From Acrocarpospora pleiomorpha (GTDB taxonomy: Bacteria > Actinomycetota > Actinomycetes > Streptosporangiales > Streptosporangiaceae): DNA of 64,000 bases. The position numbers were made by a program, and so were the translations under genes. The first letter of the stretch is position 1. Every line of letters starts with the position of its first letter. The stretch is taken from contig NZ_BLAF01000056.1 in NCBI RefSeq assembly GCF_009687885.1, positions 1 to 64,000 of the forward strand, given 5' to 3'. The notes beneath the pieces were generated by a model. The model was given only the letters and a program-made list of their open reading frames with translations, had not been told where the DNA came from and ran no database searches. Of the stretch, positions 26,278 through 35,066 are shown one piece after another.

Positions 26278-27504
26278 GTGGAGTTCGTGGTGGTGGGGTT
26301 GGTGGCGGTGCTGCTCACCTGGATGGTGTGGGCCTGCTTCCCTAGACATGGGGCGGTGAAGAAACACGTGGCGGTGAAGGTGCTGCCGGTCCTGCTGGTG
26401 GCGCTCGCCGTCCGGCTGATCGTGCACACCCTGGTGATCAGGGCGGACCTGCTCGGGTACGGCGGCGACAACCTCACCTACGAAGCCTGGGCCACCGACA
26501 TCGCGCGGTACTGGGATATGTCGGGCTTCCGCTTCGTCACCGCCGCCGAGATGAGCAATCTCCACGCGGTGGCCGTGCCGTGCAACCTGTTCGCCCTGGT
26601 CATCGCCTTCTGCGGCGGCCCGGCGCCGCTGGCCTGCACGGCCGTGGTGGGTCTGGTGGCGTGCGCGCTGTGCGTGGTGCTCTACCGGGCCGCGCTGCTG
26701 GTGGGCGCGGACGAGCGGGCAGCGTTCCGGCTGCTGGTGCTGGCCGCCTACATGCCGTCGTTCCTGTTCCACACCTCGGACACGTTCAAGGACGGCATCA
26801 ACGCGTTCCTCGTGGTGTTCTCCCTCTATCTGGTCCTGTCCCATCTGCACCGCTTCGACGTGCGCAAGCTGCTGCTGCTGGCGCTGGCGTTGTGGACGCT
26901 GTGGCACGTGCGGCCCTACATGGTGTTCATGTGCGCGCTGCCGCTCGCGGTCGGGCTGCTGCGGTCGCGGCGGGCGATGGGGATCGGCCTGGTGGCGGCG
27001 GTGGCCGGGCTGCTCATGCTGCAGGGGCCGCCGCTGGACGTCATGCGGCAGCAGCTCGATCGCGGCCAGTCCATGCTCGTCCGGCAGGCCAACGCGGGCG
27101 GCGGCTCCGGGGTGCTGTTCGCCGACGGCGGCGACCCGTGGGCGGCCATCGGCCCGAAACTGCTCTACACCGTGTTCTCGCCGTTCCCGTGGGCCGAGGG
27201 CAGCCTGGTCTTCCAGCTCGGCAAGATCGAGACCCTGCTCTGGTACGTGCTGCTCGTGCTGGCCGCCGTCGGGGCCCGGCGGCTGTGGCGCCGAGATCCG
27301 CGCCTGCTGCTGATCCTGGCACTCTTCCTGCTTCCGGCGACCCTCGCGTACGCGACGACGATGGCAAACGTAGGCCTAATCCTTCGCCAGCGCATGCCAA
27401 TCGTCATGGTCACGAGCCTGTTGTCGGCCCTGGCGTGGACCAAACTTCCGGCCGGGCCACAACAACCGGCCCCCAAGGAGCACGCGGAGGCCGTACATGG
27501 GTAA
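26278..27504 (+). CDS. Probable polysaccharide polymerase (Wzy-like), multi-pass membrane protein
   Basis: 408 residues from GTG 26278, which has a textbook SD (AAGGAGG, 6 bp away). About 10-11 transmembrane segments with a larger extracellular loop containing FHTSDTFKDG and another near 290-320 rich in Gly/Ala. The size and loop plan fit O-antigen/EPS polymerases, a group with little sequence conservation; the role is inferred mainly from position beside flippase and glycosyltransferase genes. It overlaps the next GT4 gene by 8 bp. Confidence 0.7.
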   Translation: MEFVVVGLVAVLLTWMVWACFPRHGAVKKHVAVKVLPVLLVALAVRLIVHTLVIRADLLGYGGDNLTYEAWATDIARYWDMSGFRFVTAAEMSNLHAVAVPCNLFALVIAFCGGPAPLACTAVVGLVACALCVVLYRAALLVGADERAAFRLLVLAAYMPSFLFHTSDTFKDGINAFLVVFSLYLVLSHLHRFDVRKLLLLALALWTLWHVRPYMVFMCALPLAVGLLRSRRAMGIGLVAAVAGLLMLQGPPLDVMRQQLDRGQSMLVRQANAGGGSGVLFADGGDPWAAIGPKLLYTVFSPFPWAEGSLVFQLGKIETLLWYVLLVLAAVGARRLWRRDPRLLLILALFLLPATLAYATTMANVGLILRQRMPIVMVTSLLSALAWTKLPAGPQQPAPKEHAEAVHG

Positions 27505-28651
27505 GCGGATCAGGGTCATGAGGGTGATCGCGCGGATGAACGTGGGCGGTCCCGCGCTGCAGGCGGTGACGCTGCTCAACCACCTCGACCCGGCCCGGTT
27601 CGAGCAGCGCATCTACACCGGCGCGCTGGCCCCGGGCGAGGGCGACTACCTGGACCTGCGCGGGCAGGGCGCGGCGGCGATCCGGGTGCCGGGGCTCGGC
27701 CGCTCGATCGGGCCCCGCGACGACGTCCGCGCGCTGGCCCGGCTGGTTCGCGAGATGCGCGCGTTCCGGCCGCACATCGTGCACACCCACACCGCCAAGG
27801 CGGGCGCGCTCGGGCGGGTCGCCGCCACCATCGCCCGGGTGCCCGCCCGCGTGCACACCTTCCACGGGCACCTGCTGCACGGCTACTTCACCGGGCCGAA
27901 ACGGGCAGCGATGATCGCGACCGAGCGCGGCCTGGCCCGGCTCAGCCACCGCCTGGTCGCGGTCGGCGAGCAGGTCCGCGACGACCTGCTCGCGGCCGGC
28001 ATCGGGCGGCCGGAGAAGTTCACGGTGCTGCCCCCGGGCACCCGCGTGCCGCCGCTGCCGCCGCGCCGGCAGGCCCGGGTCGAACTCGGGCTGCCGCAGG
28101 ACGTGCCCGTGGTCGCCTTCATCGGCCGGATCACCCAGGTCAAACGCCCCGACCGGTTCCTGGAGGCGGCCCGCCTGATCCGGGGCACGGTGCCGGACGC
28201 GCACTTCGCCGTGTGCGGGGACGGCGACCTCGCCGACACGCTGCGCGGCGTGCCCGGGCTGCGCCTGCTCGGCTGGCGGCCCGACCTGGAGACTGTGCAC
28301 GCGGCCGCCGACCTGGTCCTGCTCACCTCCGACAACGAGGGCACCCCGCTGTCGCTGATCGAGGCCGCGCTGTCCGGCGTGCCGTGCGTGGCCACCCGGG
28401 TCGGCAGCGTGCCCGAGGTGGTCGCGGACGGCGCCACCGGGCTGCTCACCGGCTGCGACAGCCGGGAGCTGGCGGCGGCGGCGATCCTGCTGCTCACCGA
28501 CCGGGACCTGGCCGACCGGCTGGGCCGGGCCGCCGCCGCCCGGGCCGAACGCCTCTTCGGCATTCCGCGTTTCGTGGACGACGTGCGCGCGCTTTATGAG
28601 GACCTTTATCAGCACAACCCGGTCCTGGCGGATATTTCCGGCGCACGCTGA
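27497..28651 (+). CDS. GT4-family glycosyltransferase (3 of 3)
   Basis: 384 residues. GT-B motifs are the N-terminal IARMNVGGPALQ, HTHTAKAGALGR in the acceptor half, FIGRITQVKRPDR at the linker, and DNEGTPLSLIEAALSGVPCVA with the donor-binding Glu. It overlaps the polymerase gene by 8 bp and starts the rightward set with the epimerase and the dehydrogenase genes. Confidence 0.9.
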   Translation: MGKRIRVMRVIARMNVGGPALQAVTLLNHLDPARFEQRIYTGALAPGEGDYLDLRGQGAAAIRVPGLGRSIGPRDDVRALARLVREMRAFRPHIVHTHTAKAGALGRVAATIARVPARVHTFHGHLLHGYFTGPKRAAMIATERGLARLSHRLVAVGEQVRDDLLAAGIGRPEKFTVLPPGTRVPPLPPRRQARVELGLPQDVPVVAFIGRITQVKRPDRFLEAARLIRGTVPDAHFAVCGDGDLADTLRGVPGLRLLGWRPDLETVHAAADLVLLTSDNEGTPLSLIEAALSGVPCVATRVGSVPEVVADGATGLLTGCDSRELAAAAILLLTDRDLADRLGRAAAARAERLFGIPRFVDDVRALYEDLYQHNPVLADISGAR

Positions 28652-28757
28652 ATGGCAATTTCGCCGCCAGGCGACACGGAAATCGCGGTACACGCATTTC
28701 CGCGACCCCGGTCCTAAAGTGATCTCGAATATCGATCACATGCCATTGGGGTGGGAT

Positions 28758-29705
28758 ATGCGAGTGCTGATCACCGGTGGCGCGGGATTCATCGGGGCGA
28801 ATCTCTGCGCTTTTCTGACGGGATTTCCCGGCGTACGCGGGGTGGTCGCGCTGGACGATCTGAGCACGGGGAGCGCCGCCAACCTGGAGGGCAGCTCGGC
28901 CGAACTCGTCGAGGGCTCGATCCTGGACCGGCCGCTGCTCGACCAGCTGGCCGCCGCCGCCGACACGGTGGTGCACCTGGCCGCCAGGCCGTCCGTGCCC
29001 AGATCGCTGGCCGACCCGGTGGCCAGCCACGACGTCAACGCGACCGGGACGATGAACGTGCTGGAGGCGTGCCGCGCCAGCGGCGCGCACCTGATCCTCG
29101 CCTCGTCCTCCTCGGTGTACGGCGACACCGAGGTGACGCCCAAACACGAGGACCTGGCCACCCGCCCGCTCAGCCCGTACGGCGCGAGCAAGCTGGCGGC
29201 CGAGGCGTACACGCTGGCCTACGGCTCCTCGTTCGGCCTGCCGGTGCTGCCGCTCCGGTTCTTCAACGTGTACGGCCCGCTGCAGGCCGCCGGGCACGCG
29301 TACGCCGCCGTGATCCCCGCCTTCGTGGACGCGGCGCTGCGCGGCGAGCCGGTCACCGTGCACGGCGACGGGGAGCAGACCAGGGACTTCACCTACGTCG
29401 GCACGGTCGTGCGGCTGCTGGCCGACGCGGCCCTGCGCCGGGTCACCAGCCCGGCCCCGGTCAACCTGGCCTTCGGCACCCGGATCACGGTCAACCACCT
29501 GGTGACCCTGATCGGCGAGATCCTCGGGAAGCCACCGGCGACCCGGCACGTGCCCGCCAGGGTGGGCGACGTGCGCCACTCGCAGGCCGCCTGTGACCAG
29601 CTCACCAGGCTGTTCCCGTCCGTCGACCCGGTGCCGCTGGGCGATGGTCTGAAGCACACGGTGGCCTGGTTCGAACGAACTCTGACTACCGCTGGGACGG
29701 TGTGA
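28758..29705 (+). CDS. NAD-dependent UDP-sugar epimerase (GalE-like SDR)
   Basis: 315 residues from ATG 28758 with SD GGGGTGGGA. NAD loop GGAGFIG (7-13), LASSSSVYGD, SPYGASKLAAE (Tyr-x3-Lys) and RFFNVYGP identify an extended SDR of the UDP-glucose/UDP-GlcNAc 4-epimerase type. Bases 28853-28982 (residues ~33-75) recur as a 97% identical fragment on the other strand at 44415-44538. Its TGA overlaps the GTG of the dehydrogenase gene. Confidence 0.9.
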   Translation: MRVLITGGAGFIGANLCAFLTGFPGVRGVVALDDLSTGSAANLEGSSAELVEGSILDRPLLDQLAAAADTVVHLAARPSVPRSLADPVASHDVNATGTMNVLEACRASGAHLILASSSSVYGDTEVTPKHEDLATRPLSPYGASKLAAEAYTLAYGSSFGLPVLPLRFFNVYGPLQAAGHAYAAVIPAFVDAALRGEPVTVHGDGEQTRDFTYVGTVVRLLADAALRRVTSPAPVNLAFGTRITVNHLVTLIGEILGKPPATRHVPARVGDVRHSQAACDQLTRLFPSVDPVPLGDGLKHTVAWFERTLTTAGTV

Positions 29706-30958
29706 AGAACATGCGCAAACTCATGGTCATCGGGCAGGGCTATGTCGGCCTGCCGCTAGCCGTGCGGGCCGCCGAGGTCGGTTACGACGTGACCGGGGTG
29801 GACGTCGACATCTGCCGGGTCAAGCTCCTCAACGCGGGCGAGTCCTTCGTGGAGGACGTGTCCTCGCCGCGGCTGGAGGCGGTCCTGGAGGCGGGGCGCT
29901 ACCGCGCGGTGCTGGACCCGGCCGAGAGCCCGGACTTCGACGTCTGCGTGATCACGGTGCCGACGCCGCTCCGGGACGGCGCGCCCGACCTCAGCCACAT
30001 CGTCTCGGCCGGCCGGTCCATCGCGCCGCTGCTGCGGCCGGGCCGCACGGTCGTGCTGGAGTCCACCACCTATCCGGGCACCACCGAGGAGCTCCTGCAG
30101 GAGATCCTGGAGGACGGCAGCGGGCTGCGCGCGCCGGAGGACTTCCACCTCGGCTACAGCCCGGAGCGGATCGACCCGGGCAACCCGCACTGGGGGCTCG
30201 CCAACACGCCGAAGATCGTGTCGGGGGTGTCGGAGTCCTCGCTGCGGGCGGTGGCGGAGTTCTACGGCTCCGTCGTGGAGCGGGTCGTGCCGGTGTCGGG
30301 GACCCGGGTCGCCGAGCTGTCCAAGCTGCTGGAGAACACCTTCAGGCACGTCAACATCGCGCTGGTCAACGAGCTGGCGGTGTTCGCCGCCGAGCTGGGC
30401 ATCGACGTGTGGGAGTCCATCGACGCGGCGTCCACCAAGCCGTTCGGCTACCTGCGGTTCGTGCCGGGGCCGGGGGTGGGCGGGCACTGCCTGCCGATCG
30501 ACCCGTCGTACCTGTCGTGGAAGGTGAAGCGGTCGCTGGGGCACAACTTCCGGTTCGTGGAGCTGGCCAACGACGTCAACGAGCACATGCCCGACTATGT
30601 GGCGCATCGGGTGATGCTGGGGCTGAACCAGCGGGGGCTGGCGATGCGGGGGAGCCGGGTGCTCCTGCTCGGCATGGCGTACAAGAAGAACACCGGGGAC
30701 GCGCGGGAGTCGCCCGCGGCGGAGGTGGCCAAGCGGCTGCGGCGGCTCGGCGCGGACGTCGCGGCCGTGGATCCCTACGCGGAGCCGCCGGCCGGGGTGG
30801 AGCCGGTCGAGTTGACCGCCGCCGAGCTGCGCAGGGCCGACGCGGTGGTGCTGCTCACCGACCACGACGTGTTCGACTACGCCCTGGTGGAGGAGCACGC
30901 GGCCTACGTTTTCGACACCCGCCGCCGTTGCCAGGGGGACAACGTGGAGTTGCTGTAG
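29702..30958 (+). CDS. UDP-N-acetylmannosaminuronate/UDP-glucose dehydrogenase family
   Basis: 418 residues from GTG 29702, which overlaps the preceding stop (GTGA); ATG at 29711 is a possible alternative. Rossmann loop GQGYVGLPLA, VPTPLRDGAPD, ESTTYPGTTEE, and GPGVGGHCLPIDP with the catalytic Cys (~residue 262). It oxidises a UDP-hexose to a uronic acid by two NAD-dependent steps. The 'ERIDPGNP' and 'HCLPIDP' forms are closer to the WecC-type UDP-ManNAcA enzymes than to UDP-glucose dehydrogenase. The uronate product is a likely substrate for the AsnB-like amidotransferase. Confidence 0.9.
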   Translation: MKNMRKLMVIGQGYVGLPLAVRAAEVGYDVTGVDVDICRVKLLNAGESFVEDVSSPRLEAVLEAGRYRAVLDPAESPDFDVCVITVPTPLRDGAPDLSHIVSAGRSIAPLLRPGRTVVLESTTYPGTTEELLQEILEDGSGLRAPEDFHLGYSPERIDPGNPHWGLANTPKIVSGVSESSLRAVAEFYGSVVERVVPVSGTRVAELSKLLENTFRHVNIALVNELAVFAAELGIDVWESIDAASTKPFGYLRFVPGPGVGGHCLPIDPSYLSWKVKRSLGHNFRFVELANDVNEHMPDYVAHRVMLGLNQRGLAMRGSRVLLLGMAYKKNTGDARESPAAEVAKRLRRLGADVAAVDPYAEPPAGVEPVELTAAELRRADAVVLLTDHDVFDYALVEEHAAYVFDTRRRCQGDNVELL

Positions 30959-31163
30959 CTGGATTCCCGTCAAGAATTCCCCAAGTGAAGCGGATATAGA
31001 GCCATTTGTCCCGAGTTGGCTTATGTTTCCTTTGGGTCGGAACTGCCGATACATGTCGTGAACGCCTGTCCGTGCCCGACATCGGCTTTCTGAGGAAAAT
31101 CTCCGTCGATTAGAGGAGTACGCGCGGCCGGTCGTGCGGATTTCTCAAAATCGGGGGAAAGCT

Positions 31164-32894
31164 ATGGATATCGGACGTTCGCGTCCGCGGAGAGCGCAGG
31201 TGGTCGGCCGCATCGCGGCCGCCACCGTGCTCGCCGGCCTCAGCGTGACTGTCACGACCTCGCCCGCGTCGGCGGCGCAGCTCCGCTTCGAGTCGTTCGC
31301 CGGCGCCAGGATCTCCTCCAGCGGCTGGGTGATCGGCAGCTCCCGGGGCGCCGACAGTCCGTGCGCCACGGCCACCACCGCCACCGTGGCCGGCTTCCTC
31401 CCGGCCTGCCGCGAGGTCGTGGCCGGAAAGGGGAAGCCGGACCCCGACGGCGGCGGCGCGTTCCGCCTCACCGACAACAGCAGCTTCAACGCCGGCTCGC
31501 TGCTGCTGGACAAGCCGATCAAGGCCGACCGCGGGGTCACGTTCGAGTTCGACATGTACCAGTACAAGGGCAAGCCGCCCACCGACAAGTTCGGCGCGCG
31601 CGGCGCGAACGGCATCGCCTTCTGGATCGTGGACGGCGCCGAGACCAAGGTGGACCCCGGTGAGGCCGGCGGCGGTCTCGGCTACAAGGGCTTGTCCGGT
31701 GCGTTCGTCGGCATCGGCTTCGACGAGTTCGGTAACTTCTCCAGCACCCCCGGCGGCCCCGGCGGACCCGGCCTCAAGCCGAACAGCGTCGCCGTCCGCG
31801 GCTCCGCCGCGGCCGGGTATGACTACATCTCCGGCAAGTCGCTCGATCCGGCCACCCATCCGCTCGCCATCGACGCGGCCACCCGGCGGGCGGACGCCAA
31901 GCGCCACGTCACCGTCGACATCAACTCCAGCAACGTCATGAACGTCCGGATCAACTTCAATGACGGCAAGGGCCCGACGCCGGTCGTCACCGACCTCGAC
32001 CTGGACAAGCTGCCCGGCCAGGAGCCGCTGCCCAAGACCCTGAAGGTCGGCTGGGCCGCCGCGACCGGCAACGCGGCGGCGGTGCACGAGATCGGCGGCT
32101 TCTCCGCCCGCACGCTCGGCGCCGACCTGAAGCTGAACGTGACCGACAACGGTCCCTGGCAGGGCGGGGAGACCGGGGCGTACAACCTGGACGTCGTCGT
32201 GAACCCGAACCTCGGCTGGTCCGAGGACCCGGTCAAGCTGAACTGGACCGTCCCGGCGGGGGTCACCGCGACCGCGGCCAAGGGCGACGGGTGGGCCTGC
32301 ACGATCGCGGGCCGGGTCGTCGCCTGCACCAGCGTGACGCAGATCGCGCCCGGCGCGCACTATCCGCCCGTCAAGGTCGATGTGGCGCTCGGCACGTCCG
32401 TCTCCGGCAGCGCCGTCGCCACCGGCGCCATCGAGGCTGGCCTGGGCGACACCAAGGTGACCAGCACGGTCTCGGTGAAGCCCGCCGACCTCAAGCCGGT
32501 CGTGGGCAAGCCGGTCGTGAAGATCTCGTCCAGCCCGAACCCGTACGTGGCGGGGGGCAGGTTCACCTACACCGCCTCGGCCGCCAACCCCGGCTCCGGT
32601 GCGATGAACGACGCCAGCATCGCGGTCACCTGGCCGCCCGCGTTCAAACCGCTGAAGTGGAAGTGCACCGCGACCGGCGGCGCCGTCTGCCCCGCCGCGG
32701 CAGGCACGGGCGACATCGACATCACGGTCGACCTGCCCGCGGGCGGCGCGCTGACCTACACCCAGGTCTGCACGATGCCGGTGGGCGTCGTCACGTCGTT
32801 CACCGCCTCGGTCGCGGTCGTGGCGCCCGGCAGCGGCTGCACCGCCGACAAGCCGTGCGTCGCCGCCGAGACCAACAAGCCGCCGCTCTATTAG
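31164..32894 (+). CDS. Secreted L-type lectin-like protein with DUF11-like C-terminal domains
   Basis: 576 residues from ATG 31164 (SD GGGGGAA). The signal peptide ends about ASA-AQ (~38). Residues ~40-310 resemble bacterial legume-lectin (L-type) domains: GIAFWIVDG, GGGLGYKGLSGAFVGIGFDEFGNF, and a late HEIGGFSART strand. The C-terminal ~220 residues are two Ig-like DUF11-type repeats with paired Cys. It lacks a sortase motif, so it is probably released. It lies 205 bp after the sugar dehydrogenase and could bind the local exopolysaccharide; that is inference. Confidence 0.8.
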   Translation: MDIGRSRPRRAQVVGRIAAATVLAGLSVTVTTSPASAAQLRFESFAGARISSSGWVIGSSRGADSPCATATTATVAGFLPACREVVAGKGKPDPDGGGAFRLTDNSSFNAGSLLLDKPIKADRGVTFEFDMYQYKGKPPTDKFGARGANGIAFWIVDGAETKVDPGEAGGGLGYKGLSGAFVGIGFDEFGNFSSTPGGPGGPGLKPNSVAVRGSAAAGYDYISGKSLDPATHPLAIDAATRRADAKRHVTVDINSSNVMNVRINFNDGKGPTPVVTDLDLDKLPGQEPLPKTLKVGWAAATGNAAAVHEIGGFSARTLGADLKLNVTDNGPWQGGETGAYNLDVVVNPNLGWSEDPVKLNWTVPAGVTATAAKGDGWACTIAGRVVACTSVTQIAPGAHYPPVKVDVALGTSVSGSAVATGAIEAGLGDTKVTSTVSVKPADLKPVVGKPVVKISSSPNPYVAGGRFTYTASAANPGSGAMNDASIAVTWPPAFKPLKWKCTATGGAVCPAAAGTGDIDITVDLPAGGALTYTQVCTMPVGVVTSFTASVAVVAPGSGCTADKPCVAAETNKPPLY

Positions 32895-32901
32895 CGCGCT
32901 C

Positions 32902-33660
32902 TCAGCGGAACCTGCGGCCCAGCCGGGTGGAGATCTTGGCGATCTGGTTCTGCGGGAGCAGCCGCCCCACGCTCACGATCGCCTTGTACCGCAGGCTGGG
33001 CACGCTGACCACCTTGCCGAGCGCGAGGTCGCGCATCGAGGCGCGGACCACGTCATCGGCGGCCAGCCAGAGGAAGCCCGGGATGCCGGAGGTGTCCATG
33101 TGGGCCCGCTGGTGGAACTCGGTCCGCACGAAACCGGGGCACAGCGCCATCACCCGCACGCCTGACCCGGCCATTTCGGCCGCGACCGAGCCGCTGAAGT
33201 TGACCACCCACGCCTTGCTCGCGCTGTAGGTCCCCCGGGAGAAGAACGCCGCCACCGAGGCGACGTTGATCACTCCGCCCCGGCCCTTCTCCGCCATGCC
33301 CGGCAGCGCGGCGTAGGTCAGCCGCAGCACCGCCTCGCAGTGCACCCTGAGCATGGTCAGCTCGGCTTCCACCGGGACCTTGAGGAACTCGCCGGGATGG
33401 CCGAACCCGGCGTTGTTGACCAGCAGGTCGACCCCTTGGGCGAGGCGATCCTCGACCGCCGTCAGGCCCGCGTCGGTGGACAGGTCGGCGGGCAGGGTCT
33501 CGACCGTGACGCCGTACCGGCGGCGTAGGGCGGCGGCGTCGGCGGCGAGGCGGTCCCGGTCGCGGGCGACCAGCACCAGCGAGAAGCCGTCGCCGCCGAG
33601 GCGGCGGGTGTAGGCCGCGCCGATTCCCGCGGTGGCGCCGGTGATAAGTGCGGTGGGCAT
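32902..33660 (-). CDS. Short-chain dehydrogenase/reductase
   Basis: 252 residues, classical SDR. NAD(P) loop TGATAGIGAA (8-17), NNAGFG, and catalytic Ser in NVASVAAF with TYSASKAW (Tyr-x3-Lys). The RDRDRL after the second beta strand favours NADP. The substrate is unknown. It lies 9 bp after the CMD gene on the minus strand, and only 7 bp separate its end from the convergent lectin gene. Confidence 0.92.
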   Translation of the reverse strand: MPTALITGATAGIGAAYTRRLGGDGFSLVLVARDRDRLAADAAALRRRYGVTVETLPADLSTDAGLTAVEDRLAQGVDLLVNNAGFGHPGEFLKVPVEAELTMLRVHCEAVLRLTYAALPGMAEKGRGGVINVASVAAFFSRGTYSASKAWVVNFSGSVAAEMAGSGVRVMALCPGFVRTEFHQRAHMDTSGIPGFLWLAADDVVRASMRDLALGKVVSVPSLRYKAIVSVGRLLPQNQIAKISTRLGRRFR

Positions 33661-33669
33661 GGCGGCAGC

Positions 33670-34071
33670 TTATTGATCCGCGTCCAGGGTGCGCGCGATG
33701 ATCTCCTCGACCTGGTCGTTCAGCTTCGCGCCGCGGGTCCAGCCCGCGTAGTGGGTGAGGAAGACCACCATCTCCCGCAGTTCGGCCGCGGTCAGGTCAC
33801 CGCCGCGCAGCGCCGCGTCGAGCTGGGTGCCGAGCGCGTCGTCCAGGCCCTGGCCGAGGAGCAGGCCGACCAGCAGCAGGCGCCGCTCCCGCATCGACAA
33901 CACGCCGCGCCCCCAGACTTGGGCGAAGAGGTGCTCGACCGTCATGGCGAAGAAGTCGCCGGGCGCGTCGCCGACGTGCTCCCAGCCGTAGACCCGCTTC
34001 ATGATCTCCATTCCGCGCGTCCGCAGGTCGCCCAGGTCTTGCCCGACCCCGCCGACCTCATGTTCGCTCAT
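33670..34071 (-). CDS. Carboxymuconolactone decarboxylase (CMD) family protein
   Basis: 133 residues, the usual size. The helical core is recognised by MSMRERRLLLVG, GTQLDAALRGGDLTAAELREM and HYAGWTRGA. The Cys-x2-Cys of peroxidase-type AhpD members is absent, so it belongs to the non-redox branch, for which functions vary. First gene of a two-gene operon with the SDR, 9 bp apart. Confidence 0.87.
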   Translation of the reverse strand: MSEHEVGGVGQDLGDLRTRGMEIMKRVYGWEHVGDAPGDFFAMTVEHLFAQVWGRGVLSMRERRLLLVGLLLGQGLDDALGTQLDAALRGGDLTAAELREMVVFLTHYAGWTRGAKLNDQVEEIIARTLDADQ

Positions 34072-34180
34072 CTATGACTCCCAGGTTGTTGTCTCCATCC
34101 TCAGCCCGATTACGCCCCAGGGCCAGGCGGAAAAGATGTTTTATACTTCAACCAAACCCGGGTTTCCGCATGCTGTGATC

Positions 34181-34269
34181 ATGTAACAAGTCGAGCTAAG
34201 ATCTGGGCAAGATTTGGTCAAGTTTTCCCAGATGTAACAAGCTCCGCGTGAGATGGATACTGGGAAAAC
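34181..34269. promoter_or_regulatory. Repeats in the promoter region of the lipoprotein/FtsH-like operon
   Basis: The 10-mer ATGTAACAAG occurs at 34181-34190 and 34232-34241. GTTTTCCCAG (34222-34231) is inverted as CTGGGAAAAC (34260-34269), with the second copy beside a GATACT -10-like box at 34255-34260. A DNA-binding regulator is plausible; none is identified. Confidence 0.45.
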
Positions 34270-34305
34270 GGGCACTACTACCTCGTAGACCCGCAAAGCG
34301 GAGGT

Positions 34306-35019
34306 ATGGCCCAGGTGAAAAGATCGCGGGTGCGTATCACAGGACTGGTGTCCCTCGCGGCGGGTGCGCTCGTCGCTGGACTCGCCGGATGTGGTGGCTC
34401 CCAGTTCACGTATGTCCGTGACAACGAGGGCGAGACCTATTTCAAGGTTCCGGCCTCCTGGTCAAAGGTCGACCACAAACCCATCCAGCAGATCCTCTAT
34501 GGCGAGGATCCCAATTCCGAGAGCGCCCGCATGCGCGCGCAGTTCGTCTGGACGGCCGCCTTCGACGGTGACGCCGCCAGCCCTGGCGCGCAGCATTTCA
34601 TCCCCCTCGGCGTCAGGGCCGAGGAACCGTTCGTGTACTCCGTGGTTCAGCCGCTCACCGAAGAGCAGCGAGACACCATGTCGCTGAACACGCTGCGCAA
34701 CTGGGTGTGGCCGGTGACCAAGTCGCTGCGTGACCAGGTCACGCAGACGAACCCGGAGTTCCCCCTGCAGAACTTCGAGCTGCTCGCCGACGAGGTGCTC
34801 GAGCCCGGGGATGGCGCCAGCGGTGTGCACGTCCGCTTCAACTACCAGCTCGGGCCGAAGGGTGAGACGCACACCTTCGACCTCACCGGGTATCTGAACG
34901 CGGGCAACACCAAGGTCTCCGTCCTGCTCGTCCGCTGCTCGGCGACCTGCTACCGCCAGCGTGCCACCGAACTGGACGGGATCACCCAGTCATTCAAGAT
35001 CAGGAAGTCGCTCGGGTAA
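34306..35019 (+). CDS. Secreted lipoprotein preceding an FtsH-like protease
   Basis: 237 residues, SD GCGGAGG. The lipobox is LAGC (Cys ~29) followed by GGSQ. The mature domain begins FTYVRDNEGETYFKVPASWSK and resembles small actinobacterial lipoproteins with a PsbP/LpqN-like fold, without catalytic motifs. Two Cys near the C-terminus (RCSATC) may form a disulfide. The FtsH-like gene starts 47 bp later and is probably cotranscribed, so the lipoprotein may be its outer-face partner; this is inferred from position only. Confidence 0.8.
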   Translation: MAQVKRSRVRITGLVSLAAGALVAGLAGCGGSQFTYVRDNEGETYFKVPASWSKVDHKPIQQILYGEDPNSESARMRAQFVWTAAFDGDAASPGAQHFIPLGVRAEEPFVYSVVQPLTEEQRDTMSLNTLRNWVWPVTKSLRDQVTQTNPEFPLQNFELLADEVLEPGDGASGVHVRFNYQLGPKGETHTFDLTGYLNAGNTKVSVLLVRCSATCYRQRATELDGITQSFKIRKSLG

Positions 35020-35066
35020 GGAGCCCACCTTGTCCATCGATCAGAAACCCGGGTGGTGACGCTGCC

